Shown one piece after another: positions 1 through 11,909 of a stretch of 64,000 nucleotides of DNA (positions within the stretch are counted from its first letter, which is position 1; the number at the start of each line of letters is the position of its first letter). Source of the DNA: Anisakis pegreffii (taxonomy: Eukaryota; Nematoda; Chromadorea; Rhabditida; Anisakidae); assembly GCA_035041965.1 (NCBI GenBank), contig JAPYMA010000618.1, positions 62,001-126,000 on the forward strand, in the 5' to 3' direction. Made by a program: the position numbers and the translations under genes. The notes beneath the pieces are model-generated. The model was not told the DNA's origin. It searched no databases and worked only from the letters and a program-made list of their open reading frames with translations.

Positions 1-3000
1 TTTAAAATGGCTCATTGAAGAAGGTTGATTTATGGCTTGCAATTATTGTTCTTTATGCAAGAAAGGAAAAGGTATTGCGCGTTTGTTTGGTTTTTTTGTG
101 GATTGTATCGCTATAGGAGCAGATGCTTTTTTGAATGAAATTGACGAATGGTTGCTTAGCAAGGAAGTAGGGAGTGAGTCTTTGAATTGCATTCAAACAA
201 TAAAAGAACCGTACTCACTCGTGTCATCGTCTTAACTGTTCTCCAATCACAAATGTGAAATAAGAAGAAGGGAAAAAAGGACAGATCACATATACAATAT
301 GAAATGATGGCTACTGATTCATTTTGAGAATTGGGAAAGCAGATGAATGCATTTTTTTTGGTGTGTTGAAAAAAAAAACGATATCATAAAATAAATTGGC
401 AATTTTTATCGTGCCACAAACAGCGAACGCTCGTGATTTTGTTGTGATTTCGTTCAGTGCACGCACACTATAGCGTTCTTCATATGGCCTTATGAGCTGC
501 ATGAAGCCAACGACTATGGTAATAGGCATTTTTAAATTTGCTACTTCCTTTAAAAGCAAATTTTTATGGTGTAATCTGATTTTTTCTTTTTAGTTCTCTA
601 TCTTATGTTGTGTGGTTTTTTTTTGGTGAGTGCACGTGTAGAGGTAGAGATGTAGAAATTTGCTGCGTTTAAAGTTCATTTTATTCCCATCTCCATTTAT
701 GAATACAAATCAGATAATTTGTAAATACTGCAATAGCATGAAATCATCATCAACTGATAGTAGGTAAGCTTGACAGAATCTTAAAGCAATGTTTTATGTT
801 TGCATAAATTTGCAACGGCTATTGTAATTTGTAATATGGATGATCTTATGGGCAGATGCAATGTTTTATGTGTGTACTGCTCGGTGCCTACTGCTTTTTC
901 TGTTCACGCGTTTTGCAATCTACAAATCTTCGTCAAAAGCATCCAATGCAAAATTTTTACGATTTGTGTTTTTTTTTTACGATTCTTTTGTCATGTGATA
1001 CGACGAGCTGAGCTGTTTCATCGTCTTCTCCTTAGCTATTATAATTCGATTTCTTATTATTGTTATTATATTCACGAGTCGAGTTTGTTTCTCATGATAG
1101 CATTGAGTGCTCTTAATGTATTTTTTGTTGTTCTGTTGAGTGGGGAGAAGGTTTAGAGATTTAGGTAGGTTTCTAGAGTTTGTGTATAATTGAATGAGGG
1201 TTAATTCATGAGACGTTCGGTGTCGTTGTGTTTTATGAATGCATTTTGTTAACCTCTCATCGAATGTGTAATTAATGCTTTTGATTGTTTAAAAGATGAG
1301 ATTAGTTGAGTGATATGGGAAAAATCATGAAAATGAATGAAAGAAGTGAAAGAATGTATTGTGATTGGTTTGTTTCCACGATGCCTGCCGTGTCTCAGTG
1401 CGTTTCGTTTTGTTTCGAAGAAGGAAATGAAATGAGATTCGAGATAGAGATAAGAAACGTTCTGGCTTGTGCCTTCTTCTGATACTGTATTTAGTTTCGA
1501 GTTTCGTAGTGTTCTCTCATTGCTGATATTGTACGCTTTGGTGTGTCGTTTGTTCAGTTTTTGAAGAAACGTTTTATTTTGACTGTGATTTGAAGTGTCG
1601 TTTCGGGTATGGATGGCTATAAAGTTGTGCTGTCGTACAATAGGGTTAACATTGTTGAAGTGACAACTTGGTAGTTAGTTATTGTGTTGGCTGTTATGAT
1701 AGCATTGTGTTGTGTTCTTTTCATCGAGACTGGCGTTTTTAAATGGTGTTTCAATAGATCCATAGAAGATATTGTAGCGTGGGCGAATACTTTTGCGGTT
1801 TGATTGGCACTTGAACAGTAACGATTTGGAGGAATATGAGATTTTTAAGGAACACGGTCAGTGCTGCTTGTCAGCCGTATTGTTAGATCGTTTAGTTGAA
1901 TCGAGGAAAAAATCCGTGAAATGCAAATTTATGATGTAAGTGTTGTCAGTCAATTGTTGACAGCTGTCTATCAGCAGAGAAGTGATCATATGAGGATGAA
2001 TGGATGTTTGTGTTCGTATCAAGCTGGATCAGATGACAAGGAAGTGTTTACGGAGGAGACTGTTCGAAATTTGGATCGAATTTCGGTTTCGAACTGAATT
2101 TAATCTCATTATTGCTGGAAACTTTTGCTGTTTGTCTGAAGTGTGTGTATGTGTGCCTAAATTCGTTTTTATCTTTTATGTGTACGTGTTTGTTATTTGA
2201 TGTGTCCATATTAAAGGTGGGTAAACCATTAGGTTAGTCTCAATTATCGATACTTCCGATTTGAAACAGTTGCTGGACTGTTTGTGTGGTTAATTCGGAA
2301 ATTCCTAAATGCCGTTTTCAAAATGTTAAACTGCATTACAGCTAGTATTGATGAATTGAAGGAGTCGTACTGTTGACTTGTCAGCGAAACGTTATTTGAG
2401 CAGTTGAATAACTGAAGAAGAATGGTGTGGATTGTGAAGACACTGTTGTAGTGATCGTTAAGACATGATACATGAGATGGATTGCTAGATGGTCATGCTT
2501 ATTTGTTCGGTTTTGTTGGAGTAGTTGGTGGGAAATGTAGACAGTAGTGCATGATGAATGGAAAAGAGTGATGGACACGAGTTTAAGTGTAATTTATGGT
2601 TTCCATATGGTGATTTGAATGAATTTGAAAACAAATCAAATGTGACATGAGCGTGGTGATAGGTTATAATCATAGTGATATGACATATGGGGAATTGATG
2701 ATGAAAACATGTGGAACAATGATAAGACGTTGATTAAGTACAGCATGATTATGAATGAATGTCTGTGTGATCAAGGTCGTTAGTATATTCTCTCTTGACG
2801 TCGTCATGTCGTGTTCTGTAGCTTGACATTATAGGGAATGCCGTTTTTGAGTGTACGAAATGAATGAAGTGCGAAACTTGTTGGATGTTAGCGAATTGCT
2901 TTCAATTTCATTGGTATTCAGTGAACTTAATGTGACACCATGAAACTTGCTCACAATTATTAGCACAATTACTTTATATTATGTTTGGTTACTTGTGTAA

Positions 3001-5377
3001 TAGTTGTGTGTTTGGATGCGTATTTGATGTTTGTTTATGAGTTGGGTATAAAGACAGGAAGGTATTTATTTACCTATGTATGACAGAAGTTGAATTGATT
3101 TAGTGAGAATTGATTTGAGAGGAATTGCAGCAAGTTTCAAAATGTGTGTAGTCTTTTGGAGGTTTTGTTTGGTTGTTCATTGAGTGCAGTTTCCATTTAA
3201 TTTGGTTTCAACGAACTTTGGTATGCAATTATAGGTAGAGGGAGAGAGAGCGTAAAGGGATTTGAATTTCGATTTTGAGATTTCAGTTTAGTGGGCGAAC
3301 TTTTTTGCAGTGTAATCTGTTGTTGTTTATTTTTTCTTGATCGTAGAGACAGCTAGGTCGTCAGTGTTCAGTGAAAGAACTGGATGCTTTTTCATCCATA
3401 TTTGTTTATTTCAAAAGTATTATAAATGAAGGGTTCGTTTCTGAAATGATTTCATTTTGAAATGTTGAATGTTCTTTCCCGTTATTGTTATTGTTGTTGA
3501 AAAAGGATTTTTCCCGTTGAAAGGTATGGGTTTTAGGAGTGTTTTAACAAATTGTCCTTCCTTCAAGTGCACTTGCAAGCCATTGTCATTGAATCGTGAA
3601 TGTATGCGGCATTTATGTACACGTTGAGTAACGATGGTTGATTGAATGACGATTGTGAGAAATATTCATTCTAGTTGTGACATTATGACAATTGTTATTG
3701 TTATTATTTGTGTGAGAAGGTAGTGAAGAATGAATTGATGGAGGAGAGTGGAGTAGAGGAATAGACAGGACGAATAGATTGATGAGATGCACGAATGACC
3801 TTGGGCATATTGGCTTTGGTTTTTCGATTTTTGGTGGTTTCATTTGATGATTCGGTTTCGATTTTGTAATTGGTTTCAAATGAATATTAAAGATTCATTC
3901 TTTTGTTGGTGGTTGACGGTTGATGACTGATGAGTGAATAGTTAATACAGAAATCCGAATTCTAGCTTAGCTTTTGCTCTCCAACCCAGATTATCATCTA
4001 GCTGATAGTATATGCACGAGATCTAGCGTCAAAACTAGATTGAACGAATGAAAGAAATTGAGCCTCAGCAAAACGTATTGTCGAATGTTATGTTCCGTCG
4101 TATTTTCCAGCAACGCTCTTAAGCTGTGAGAAAAGTAATTTCAACAATATTCTCTTCAATTAGTTTGATTATTCTCAGAAAGCTATTCAATTATTTTAGC
4201 AAAAAAAAAGAAAATAATGTTTCATTGCAGTCACCTCGTTAGAAAACTTTATGTTTATATTATTTCTCGAGCGAACATTTGATGATGTGATCCTCATTTC
4301 TGTTTATTATTCACTTGACAATTTATTTGCTCGTTTCGGTTCTTTTCTCCAGATGTTTCATCATTATTTCAAATCATACGATTGCGTTTCCCACCGTTTC
4401 TTTCTGTTGAGTTCTCATCTGTTTTTTTTTTGTTTTGCATTCCTTCGTATTTAGAGACGAGAAATTTGTCAGCATTTGCTCATAATAACAGTAATAATGA
4501 TGGCAATAATTCTCAGGATTTGCTAATAGATGACTCATTATAACGTTACATTTGTTAAACTCTTCTTGACAGCAGTATTATGAAATTTTGAATTCATGTG
4601 TTCGGCAAGTCACATTTCATTGTCATCGTCAGAAATGTTTTTTGTGATTGTGTTTTGTTGAGGGCATAAATTATGTTGCAATGAGCGAAGTGTAAATTTG
4701 TTGAGGCATTGTGCTTTTGTTATTGTTAAATTTTGCAATTCGTTTGTGTTTGTGTTGAATGAAGAAGGCAGAAGTTCAATATTGGTTTGAATGACCTATT
4801 CTCCTGTAGTGTTAGATTGATTTGGTTATAAAAGATCAGCGAATGTTGGCTGCGATTATGGAAAATGTCAGTGATTTTTGACGGCTTGTAGAGGAGTGAT
4901 TGATTTGTGGCGATAGTGTAAAATGAATGATTGGAAATCGTTGCGAGTTTTTGATATTGAGTAACAGTTGTGCAGTGATCCTCGTTGGATTTGTGGTTGT
5001 GATGAATGTGAGATGATGAGATGGCGATATGAGGGCTTTTCAGTTTTATTCTCTCTGGAATGACTGATTCGCGATCAGTTGAATGACTGATTTATTGTGT
5101 GGTTTGTTGTGAATCGTGAGAGGTTGTTGTTAGCTGAGGCTGTCGTTCAGTTGGTTGTCGATTGAAGTGATCGTTGTCATGTTCGATGTTAACTTTAAAA
5201 TAATCTGATGTGTGTCTATGGAAAACATTTTTGAAAAAAATTTCGAATGAAACTTCAGTGGTGATAAATTAATGTTCGATGCAGAGATCAGTGCTTTTGG
5301 TTTTGGTCTGAATTGATTGTGAAATGCAAGGGTATAGTTTACGGCGTGTTGAGGTTAATTTGAGGTTCATATTGCAG
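1..5377 (+). other. Long T/G-rich intron of the septin gene (5' part of gene outside the window)
   Basis: I found no exon here. Reading frames are short and none carries septin G-domain motifs; the P-loop and switch regions that must precede the first visible septin exon are absent, so they lie upstream of the window. The + strand is visibly rich in T and G with many poly-T runs, as expected for the sense strand of a long intron. The short frame at 32-235 has no recognisable domain. Part of the stretch could instead be intergenic, but the exon at 5378 starts in mid-codon and therefore needs an upstream exon. Confidence 0.6.
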
Positions 5378-7039
5378 ACTAAAAGCTCTCGATGTGACCA
5401 CAATGCGACTGCTCTCCGAGCGGGTGAACGTGATACCAGTGATCGCAAAAGCGGACACCACCTGCAAGGACGAGCTGGTCAGGTTCAAAAAGAAGGTGAC
5501 TTTATAATTGTTTGATTGATAGCCATTTATTTGCTTTTTGAGATGTCTTCCCTGGTCAGTGTGGATGACTTTTGGACATTTCAACGTGACGATGTATTTT
5601 GAAATGTTAAGTATTTTATAACTGACAGTATAACAATAGCTGATCAGTAATTTTAGATGATTGGAAATTGAAAAATCAAAGTTGATCGGAAATTTTGTAG
5701 AGAATTGAAAAGTTGATTTAATGAAAAGAAGTGAATGACTTTCTGTTGACATTGGTAACTGTGGTTAATTGTGAAGAGTCTTATAGCGTTTGTGTACTTT
5801 TGCCGATCTCAGCAATGTGTATGGCTAAAGAAAAGTGAATTTCAGATCTTGAGTGAGCTAGAGAGCAACCAAATACAAATCTATCAGTTTCCGACCGACG
5901 ACGAAACAGTGCGTGCGATTAATGTTGAACTGAATCGATTGGTACCGTACGCAATTGTGGGCAGCACGGATTTTGTGAAGAAAGAGAATGGGAAAATGGT
6001 CAGGGCTAGACGTTACCCGTGGGGAATTGTGGAAGGTATGCGAGTTTTTCATTCTTTTGTGAATTGATTATTCTCATTGTTATGATTGATATGATTTAGT
6101 GTCAGTATCGTTGTTATTTTGAGGTATTGGAATTATTATCGTTGCAGTTCGTTATTGTATGATATGATCAGTTGTTATTGTTAAGACATTGTCTATGGTA
6201 TCAAAACAGTGTACAGAAATTTGATTATTGTTGTGAGATTATTAGTTTTGGTGCGATTTTTCAGTGGAGAATGAAGAGCATTGTGATTTTGTGAAGTTGC
6301 GCGAAGCCATTTTGCGTACGAACGTAGACTCGCTTCGTGAACGCACCCATCGTGTGCTCTATGAGAAATATCGTAGAAGTCGTTTACGGGCAATGAAAGT
6401 GGGCGATGGTGATACGGGACCGAAGATGATGGAAGCGTTTGCTGAGGTGAGTGAATCGATGATTAGATTTAGTAGTGGTAGGAATATTTGATAGAGCTGA
6501 TGGCATGTTACTGAGTACATTACTAACAAGGAATTCTTTTCGATTGCTAGATATATTGCTAGATCGAAATGCATAGAGTGCTTTATTGAGTTAACTGGTT
6601 TTGGGTTTGTTTTGAACTGAATGAAGGAGTGTTTTGCAGAAGCAACGTGAATTCCATGAAGAAATGGCGAAGAAAGACAAAGACATGCGTGAGAATTTCA
6701 TTGCGCGTGTGAGCTCGAAAGAAGAGGAAATGAAGCGCCGAGAGGAATTGGTAAGATTTTGTTTTATTTTCGACCAAAAACGTGATAAAATGTTCAGATG
6801 AATTAGGTGAAATCCTCTATATTGCATTGTGATTAAAATGTAATACATCGCAATATTATCATCTTTTTTTGTGATGAATCAAAAACGACAACTTGATGAA
6901 TTTGCAGAATAATATGCGTGCAAAAGAGATCAGTGATAATTTTGATGAAGAGATGAAAAGACTGGAAACGCAGATACAACATTTGATGGAGGAAAGACAG
7001 AAACTTGAGGCAAAAGCAGGCAAAAAGGTGCGTAAATGA
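5378..7039 (+). CDS. unc-61: Septin, SEPT6 group (UNC-61-like), 3' part of gene
   Basis: Septins are GTP-binding proteins that polymerise into filaments at the cell cortex and cleavage furrow. Five exons join in phase: 5378-5495, 5846-6035, 6265-6446, 6640-6750 and 6908-7039 (TGA). The product carries the second half of the G domain, including the G4 motif AKAD in VIPVIAKADTTCKDEL, then IYQFPTDDE, AIVGSTDFV, and the septin unique element around [20 protein letters not shown]. After that come about 75 residues of charged coiled coil. The HCDFVKLRE and YEKYRR blocks resemble the SEPT6/8/11 group more than SEPT7. The P-loop exons lie upstream of the window. The 3' end is ambiguous: the last codons read K-K-V-R-K-stop, but AAAAAG|GTGCGTAA is also a good splice donor, so another isoform may continue downstream. 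No base change disrupts the frame. Confidence 0.95.
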
Positions 7040-10000
7040 AGAAGAGAACCAGGAGAGCCATCCGATCATGAGTAACGACAGTGTTTTCTTATGAAAGCTG
7101 ATGGTGGTATGCCAGAAAACTTAGAATAGGAAGCACTCGAAGCGTTCTGATTGGAGAAAATATTCCTCTTGTTTAATTCACTTCTTTCATGTTATCATCA
7201 CAATATTGTTATGATCATAATGGTTATGATTTGAATAACTATGATTGCTGCCTTGCCTGCAGGTTTTTTGTTTTATTGTTTGTGTTACAACATTCTGATT
7301 ATGATCTACTGCGCTCGATATTGCTCACTTATTTTATTGTCTCGTTTATTGTCTTATCGTGTGAGTTTTTCCTCTCGTTTTTTTTGGTGGCTTCATTAAT
7401 TGGATCTGTTGTGAGTGTTGTTGTACTGGTGATTGATTGATTTTGTGTATGAATTTGATGTGAAAACACACGGACGGATCAGATGAAAACTTGCGTATTG
7501 GTGAGTTTTGACATGAATTATGTTCAGCATTAATCGCATTTGATTTCGATTTTGTTTTGAATTACAATCAGTTTTAAGTTCGAAGTTTTAAGTTTTTGCA
7601 AATTGTGTTTTATGTTTTTGGTTAGTTCGTTAAAGTTAAGCGAATCGAGTTCATTTCGTCACTGTGTAATGTTGTGCGTTTATTCGATTGTGCTTGTTAC
7701 GTTGTTGTTGCTGCTGCTAATTATTTATGAGTTTAGCACTTTTTGAGGTCACTCAGGCAATCGATGGCCGCCACTGTCATCACTAATTGATTAATCGGTG
7801 TTTGATTAATCGATTAGTTCAGTTTTAGTTGTAATAGTGATAGAACTGATGATAGGTTGGGATTGAGAGATTACTCGCGTGACTGGAATTGTTCATGGGT
7901 AAAGAGTAGGCGAGTTTTGTGGATTGAAATGTTTACGAATGGTTCTGGGAGCATGGATCCGGAATCACGGGAAATTTTGAATATTGTTAGTGCAAAAACA
8001 TTAGTTTCAGAGTTTATTTGACAAAATATGAGTTTTGATGCAAAAAGATTGTTGCAAAATGAAGGAATTTGGGAATTTGAGCATATTGACGGGCAGCCAG
8101 TGCTTGTGTGACCTCAAAATTCGAGCGTCCGGTCTGAAATTGTACGATCGATTCTATTAGTCATGAGTTTTATGTTTTTTTTCATTTATTTACCTATTCG
8201 ATTCATCAGTGTTTTTTTTGTTCTGTTTATATTGTATTCGATGACCTAGATTATGCTCATCCATCAGCTGAATTTTAACCTCTCCCGGGAAACATATCTA
8301 GATTCTGAATTTTGGTCTAGTCGTTCCCTGTTAATTGTAATAATTTGGTGGTTTAAGCAGAGTTTAACGAATTATTGAGTTGATTCAGTCAGGATTCACT
8401 ATTGAATTGGTGGAGGTTGATATTATGATGATGATGAATGATGCATAATAAGCATTGTATTTCTTGAGTGTAATGCAAACGAGTTCTCGGAAATATTTGT
8501 CTAATAAGGTGTGCTATTCGGATAGGACCGATGTTGTACGGTTCTGTTCGTTTAGTTGGATTCGGAGTTCATTTCTTTAAGCTTCATCCCGATCTTTTGG
8601 CTCTTTATCGTTAATTGTTTGCATCACGTTCAAGTCTTTTTTTTTCATAATGTTCGATTTTAAATAGTTATGATTATTGGAGATAGATATTCGATTGTGA
8701 TTGATGCATTCGAGTATTGATACATTTGAGACATTGTCTGCACTCAGCCCTCATTCGGTGTGAGGAGTGATCGCTATTGCAGTTTGTTCTATGGCTTGAC
8801 CGATTATTTGGCGATTCACCATAATGCTTGTTTGAGTCTTGTTATGATCCTGATTAAGAGTATTATGATTCGGCAGTGTTACGTTGTTTAGTCTCTCTGA
8901 GAGAGTGGTATTGAAGTGAGGAAATGATAGTGAAATTCCTCAAATGTTTGTTTTTCTTCTCGAAAAAATTGTTTCGAAGATACTGTGAGGTTCGAAGGTT
9001 AGAGCGAAGATTTGAATTGGTTTGAATTTGAAAGTAAGAAGTTTGTTGTTGAATGCTTCTTGAGACTCGGCCTTATTGTGGATTTGCTGAATTTTATTCG
9101 AATTTTACATGTGTTCATATACGATCATGTGTTTATAAATGTGTTTGAGTTGTGCGATCATATATTTTTGGTGTAATATTGACTGCTGGGTCGGGATGGA
9201 ATGCAAAATAATAAGCATTGTTTGATATGTGGTTTGCGTTATCATTATTGTTTTTATTATTATGACTGTTATTGCGACATATATCATAATAGTTTCTTCA
9301 TTAAATGTTAATCATCAACAGTCCTTCGTGTAGATCCTTCGTTGACGCAAAAATAATAATTCGTGGCGTGGAATGTTCCCAAGATGAAGGTATAATATGC
9401 TGATGTTTTTATCAATTAAGGCTATTCATATCAGTGAAGAAAGGCAATATTTCGCCTTTTTTATCATTTTAGTCAAAATATTATCTTGAGTATCAAATTC
9501 GTCCCGTATACAATTTGAGTGCCCCTATGGACTTTTGTTCGTTTGTGAAAACAGTTCATTTTGGGTTAACCTTTCTGGTCACTTGTTATTATTGCGATTA
9601 TAATTATACGATAGTTTCGTTTTGTTAAAGTTGTGTGCTTGCAGTGACTTCGTGAACTGATCACTTCCTAATTGAACAATTTTATCGTAGTTCGACGGAT
9701 TAGTAGAATTGAACATTCCTTTATGAGTTGCATGGTGATTCAGATCTATACGAAATTATGTCAAAGTTGATGTGAGATTTGTTTTTCGCGACTGCAAATT
9801 TGAAGAAGTTAACGTTGGAAATTTGCAGAGTTCAGGAACATAGGATCGTTTTGATTAGTTAGTTACATATCGACATGTTTTTTGGTTTTTTGCATGAATC
9901 CATTCAGATCAATTGCATTCATCTAGTCTTTTCTGAGGTAAGTGTTTGTTGATTTATGTGTTTCGTTTTTCGTGGAGTCGTTTTTACTTGCGAATTCTTC

Positions 10001-10691
10001 AGCTGGCACCGTTTCATTTCAGCAAGTTTGAGGATTTCTTCGATGAGGAATTATTTTCTCCAAAATATCCTCAGTTTCTTACTTGATATTGGTGTGTGTA
10101 GTTTTTCAATCACTTCAAAATTTTGAAATTTTAATTTTATTTAGTTTCCGGAGTTCAGAAAGTGTTTCATTTAAGCCACTTAAGTGAACAAGTTTGGGTG
10201 GGTGTGTGCGAGTGGCTTAGTGCATTTTGAATTCGTCGAATTTATTTCGTTTTTGTACGCATTGGCGATGGATTATTCATTTGTAGTTTTTATGTGAAGA
10301 ACTGCAATTTATTAGAGAATTTCTGCTAATTGATCGTTTCCACTGTATATTTTTGATAGTTTCACGATGATCTATTATTAATTTTTTTCGCTGCTATTAA
10401 TATTTTCAACGTTATTCTCATTCTTTTATCATCACTATTATTTCGATCATTTTATTGGTAATAGTTATTATTATTATTGTCGCAGTTGATTTCAGTTAGC
10501 ATTTGAATGATAACTTCGAGTGAGCAGTTAGCTCAAAAGGCGATTTTTGAGTGCTCGTTGATTTTGTATAATTTGAAATTCAGTTATCTGTTTGCATTAC
10601 TTTTTTTTGATTTGTTGAAGAAAATCGTTCATAATTTTGTTTTTCTAAAAATCATACTGTTGTTCATTTTGTTATTCGGTTGAATTCTTCA
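7040..10691 (+). other. T/G-rich non-coding stretch after the septin stop codon
   Basis: No convincing exon. No AATAAA hexamer was seen close behind the stop at 7037-7039; the first clear ones are near 10.7 kb. The strand bias towards T and G continues without a break to about 10.7 kb. This would fit a long last intron or 3' UTR of the septin gene, with an alternative terminal exon that I could not identify. Otherwise nothing stands out. Confidence 0.4.
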
Positions 10692-10697
10692 AATAAA
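10692..10697 (+). promoter_or_regulatory. Candidate polyadenylation signal AATAAA
   Basis: Hexamer AATAAA, with a second copy at 10795-10800. They fall where the T/G strand bias of the preceding 10 kb fades, so they may mark the end of the septin transcription unit. AATAAA is common by chance in AT-rich DNA. Confidence 0.35.
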
Positions 10698-11216
10698 ACT
10701 TGAATATTCGAACGGTGGAAGTGGTGTTGTTCTCACATATATACAATAGTATGCACATTATCAGTTTGAGGAAAATTTATTAGTTCATCGATCAAATAAA
10801 CATACAAATAGGTTTTCAAGAGAATCAGTGAATGCATAAGCAGTATTGCTTTTTGACTGAAGGTCACTTCGGAGTCAAGTTTAGATCTTCCTTGAACTAT
10901 TGATCACTTTAGAGCGCTCCAAGTGAGATGGCATCGAAAGCAGACTGAAATATTCATTTTGAAATCATTGATTCGGTCGATCTGATGGCCCTATATGCTT
11001 AGTATTGTGTGCAATCTACAGGTGTTCCATTGGGTTGGGGAGATTTAAAAAAATCAAAATCGTCTAAAAATTAACTTGAGGATAATTTCCTATAAATGTT
11101 CTAGAGAGATCAAATTTTGAAACCAACTTCCATGGGATGTTGAAACTTCGAAATATCTCGAATGCACATTTTGCATTCGTTGTATTAATTTGTTTTGGTG
11201 AACAAATGAGTTATTC

Positions 11217-11893
11217 CTAACTTAATGAAAGAAATGTACGAACCTTTTCGCGTTGACAAAGCGTAAAGTAGGATGTGACACATCCTTGTGAATTGCGTTC
11301 AGCTACTAAATACTCACAGCTGCAACCCTGATCCTGTTTGGCCGCTGCAGACTTTGACTGATCACAGCTGGCATCAGAACGCTCGTGCATTTTCGTGTTT
11401 TCGGCTGGATTCAAATGTGGACATGCGTAATACTTCTGAAATATGCTCACTCATATAAATCTAGCTTTCGTTCGAGAAATTACGCCTTTTGCCGAGTACT
11501 GCTCGTTCCAGTTGCCGTTATTCTCGCAGATAGTGAACTTCGAAAAAACAAAATACATTGAGATTTTCTTACTGGGCCGATCACTTCAGTATCTGGTTTG
11601 GATTCATCTTCCTGACTTTGGACTTTGACCACTGAAACAGAACAATCAGTGAATGTATGCGAAGAAAGAAAAGTTTGATTGCTTTTTTTTTGCAGGAATT
11701 TCGAATGAAAATTCCTTCTTCATGATAAATTTTTAAAATATAAATCATATAGATCAAATGTTTTGATCAAATGCTTGCGGCTGACTCGAGAAAAGAATCT
11801 GCCGAGCGGGAATGCAGACTACTCACCTGATCGAGCATTACTCTGAACAACGAGCAATATGGTGAAAACTGATAAGGGGACCACTGAAAGCAT
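11217..11893 (-). CDS. Small secreted cysteine-rich protein (about 132 aa), family not recognised
   Basis: Four exons on the minus strand join in phase: 11893-11827, 11631-11573, 11537-11484 and 11435-11217 (TAG). Exon 1 encodes a clear signal peptide, MLSVVPLSVFTILLVVQSNA. The mature part has seven cysteines, in the contexts TICENNG, YYACPH, SCDQ, GCSCEY, GCVTS and TLCQ, with GNW and Y-Y-A between them, so it is probably extracellular and disulfide-bonded. The start is supported by a TTTTTCAG acceptor 16 nt upstream (11909/11910), as expected for a trans-spliced leader. Introns 2 and 3 are only 35 and 46-48 nt long. An odd cysteine count and a possible donor (AAAAG|GTTCGT) near the C terminus suggest the last exon may continue elsewhere and add an eighth cysteine. 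I cannot assign a function. Confidence 0.68.
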
Positions 11894-11909
11894 GTTTTTG
11901 AAGGATATT

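Noticed and set aside
800..1156. + strand open frame of 118 codons (MHKFATAIV...)
   Set aside because: Phe/Cys/Ile-rich translation of T-rich DNA with no motif, no splice support and within a skewed intron-like region.
5339..5752. Minus-strand open frame of 137 codons
   Set aside because: It lies antisense to a septin exon and its intron; the septin reading is far better supported.
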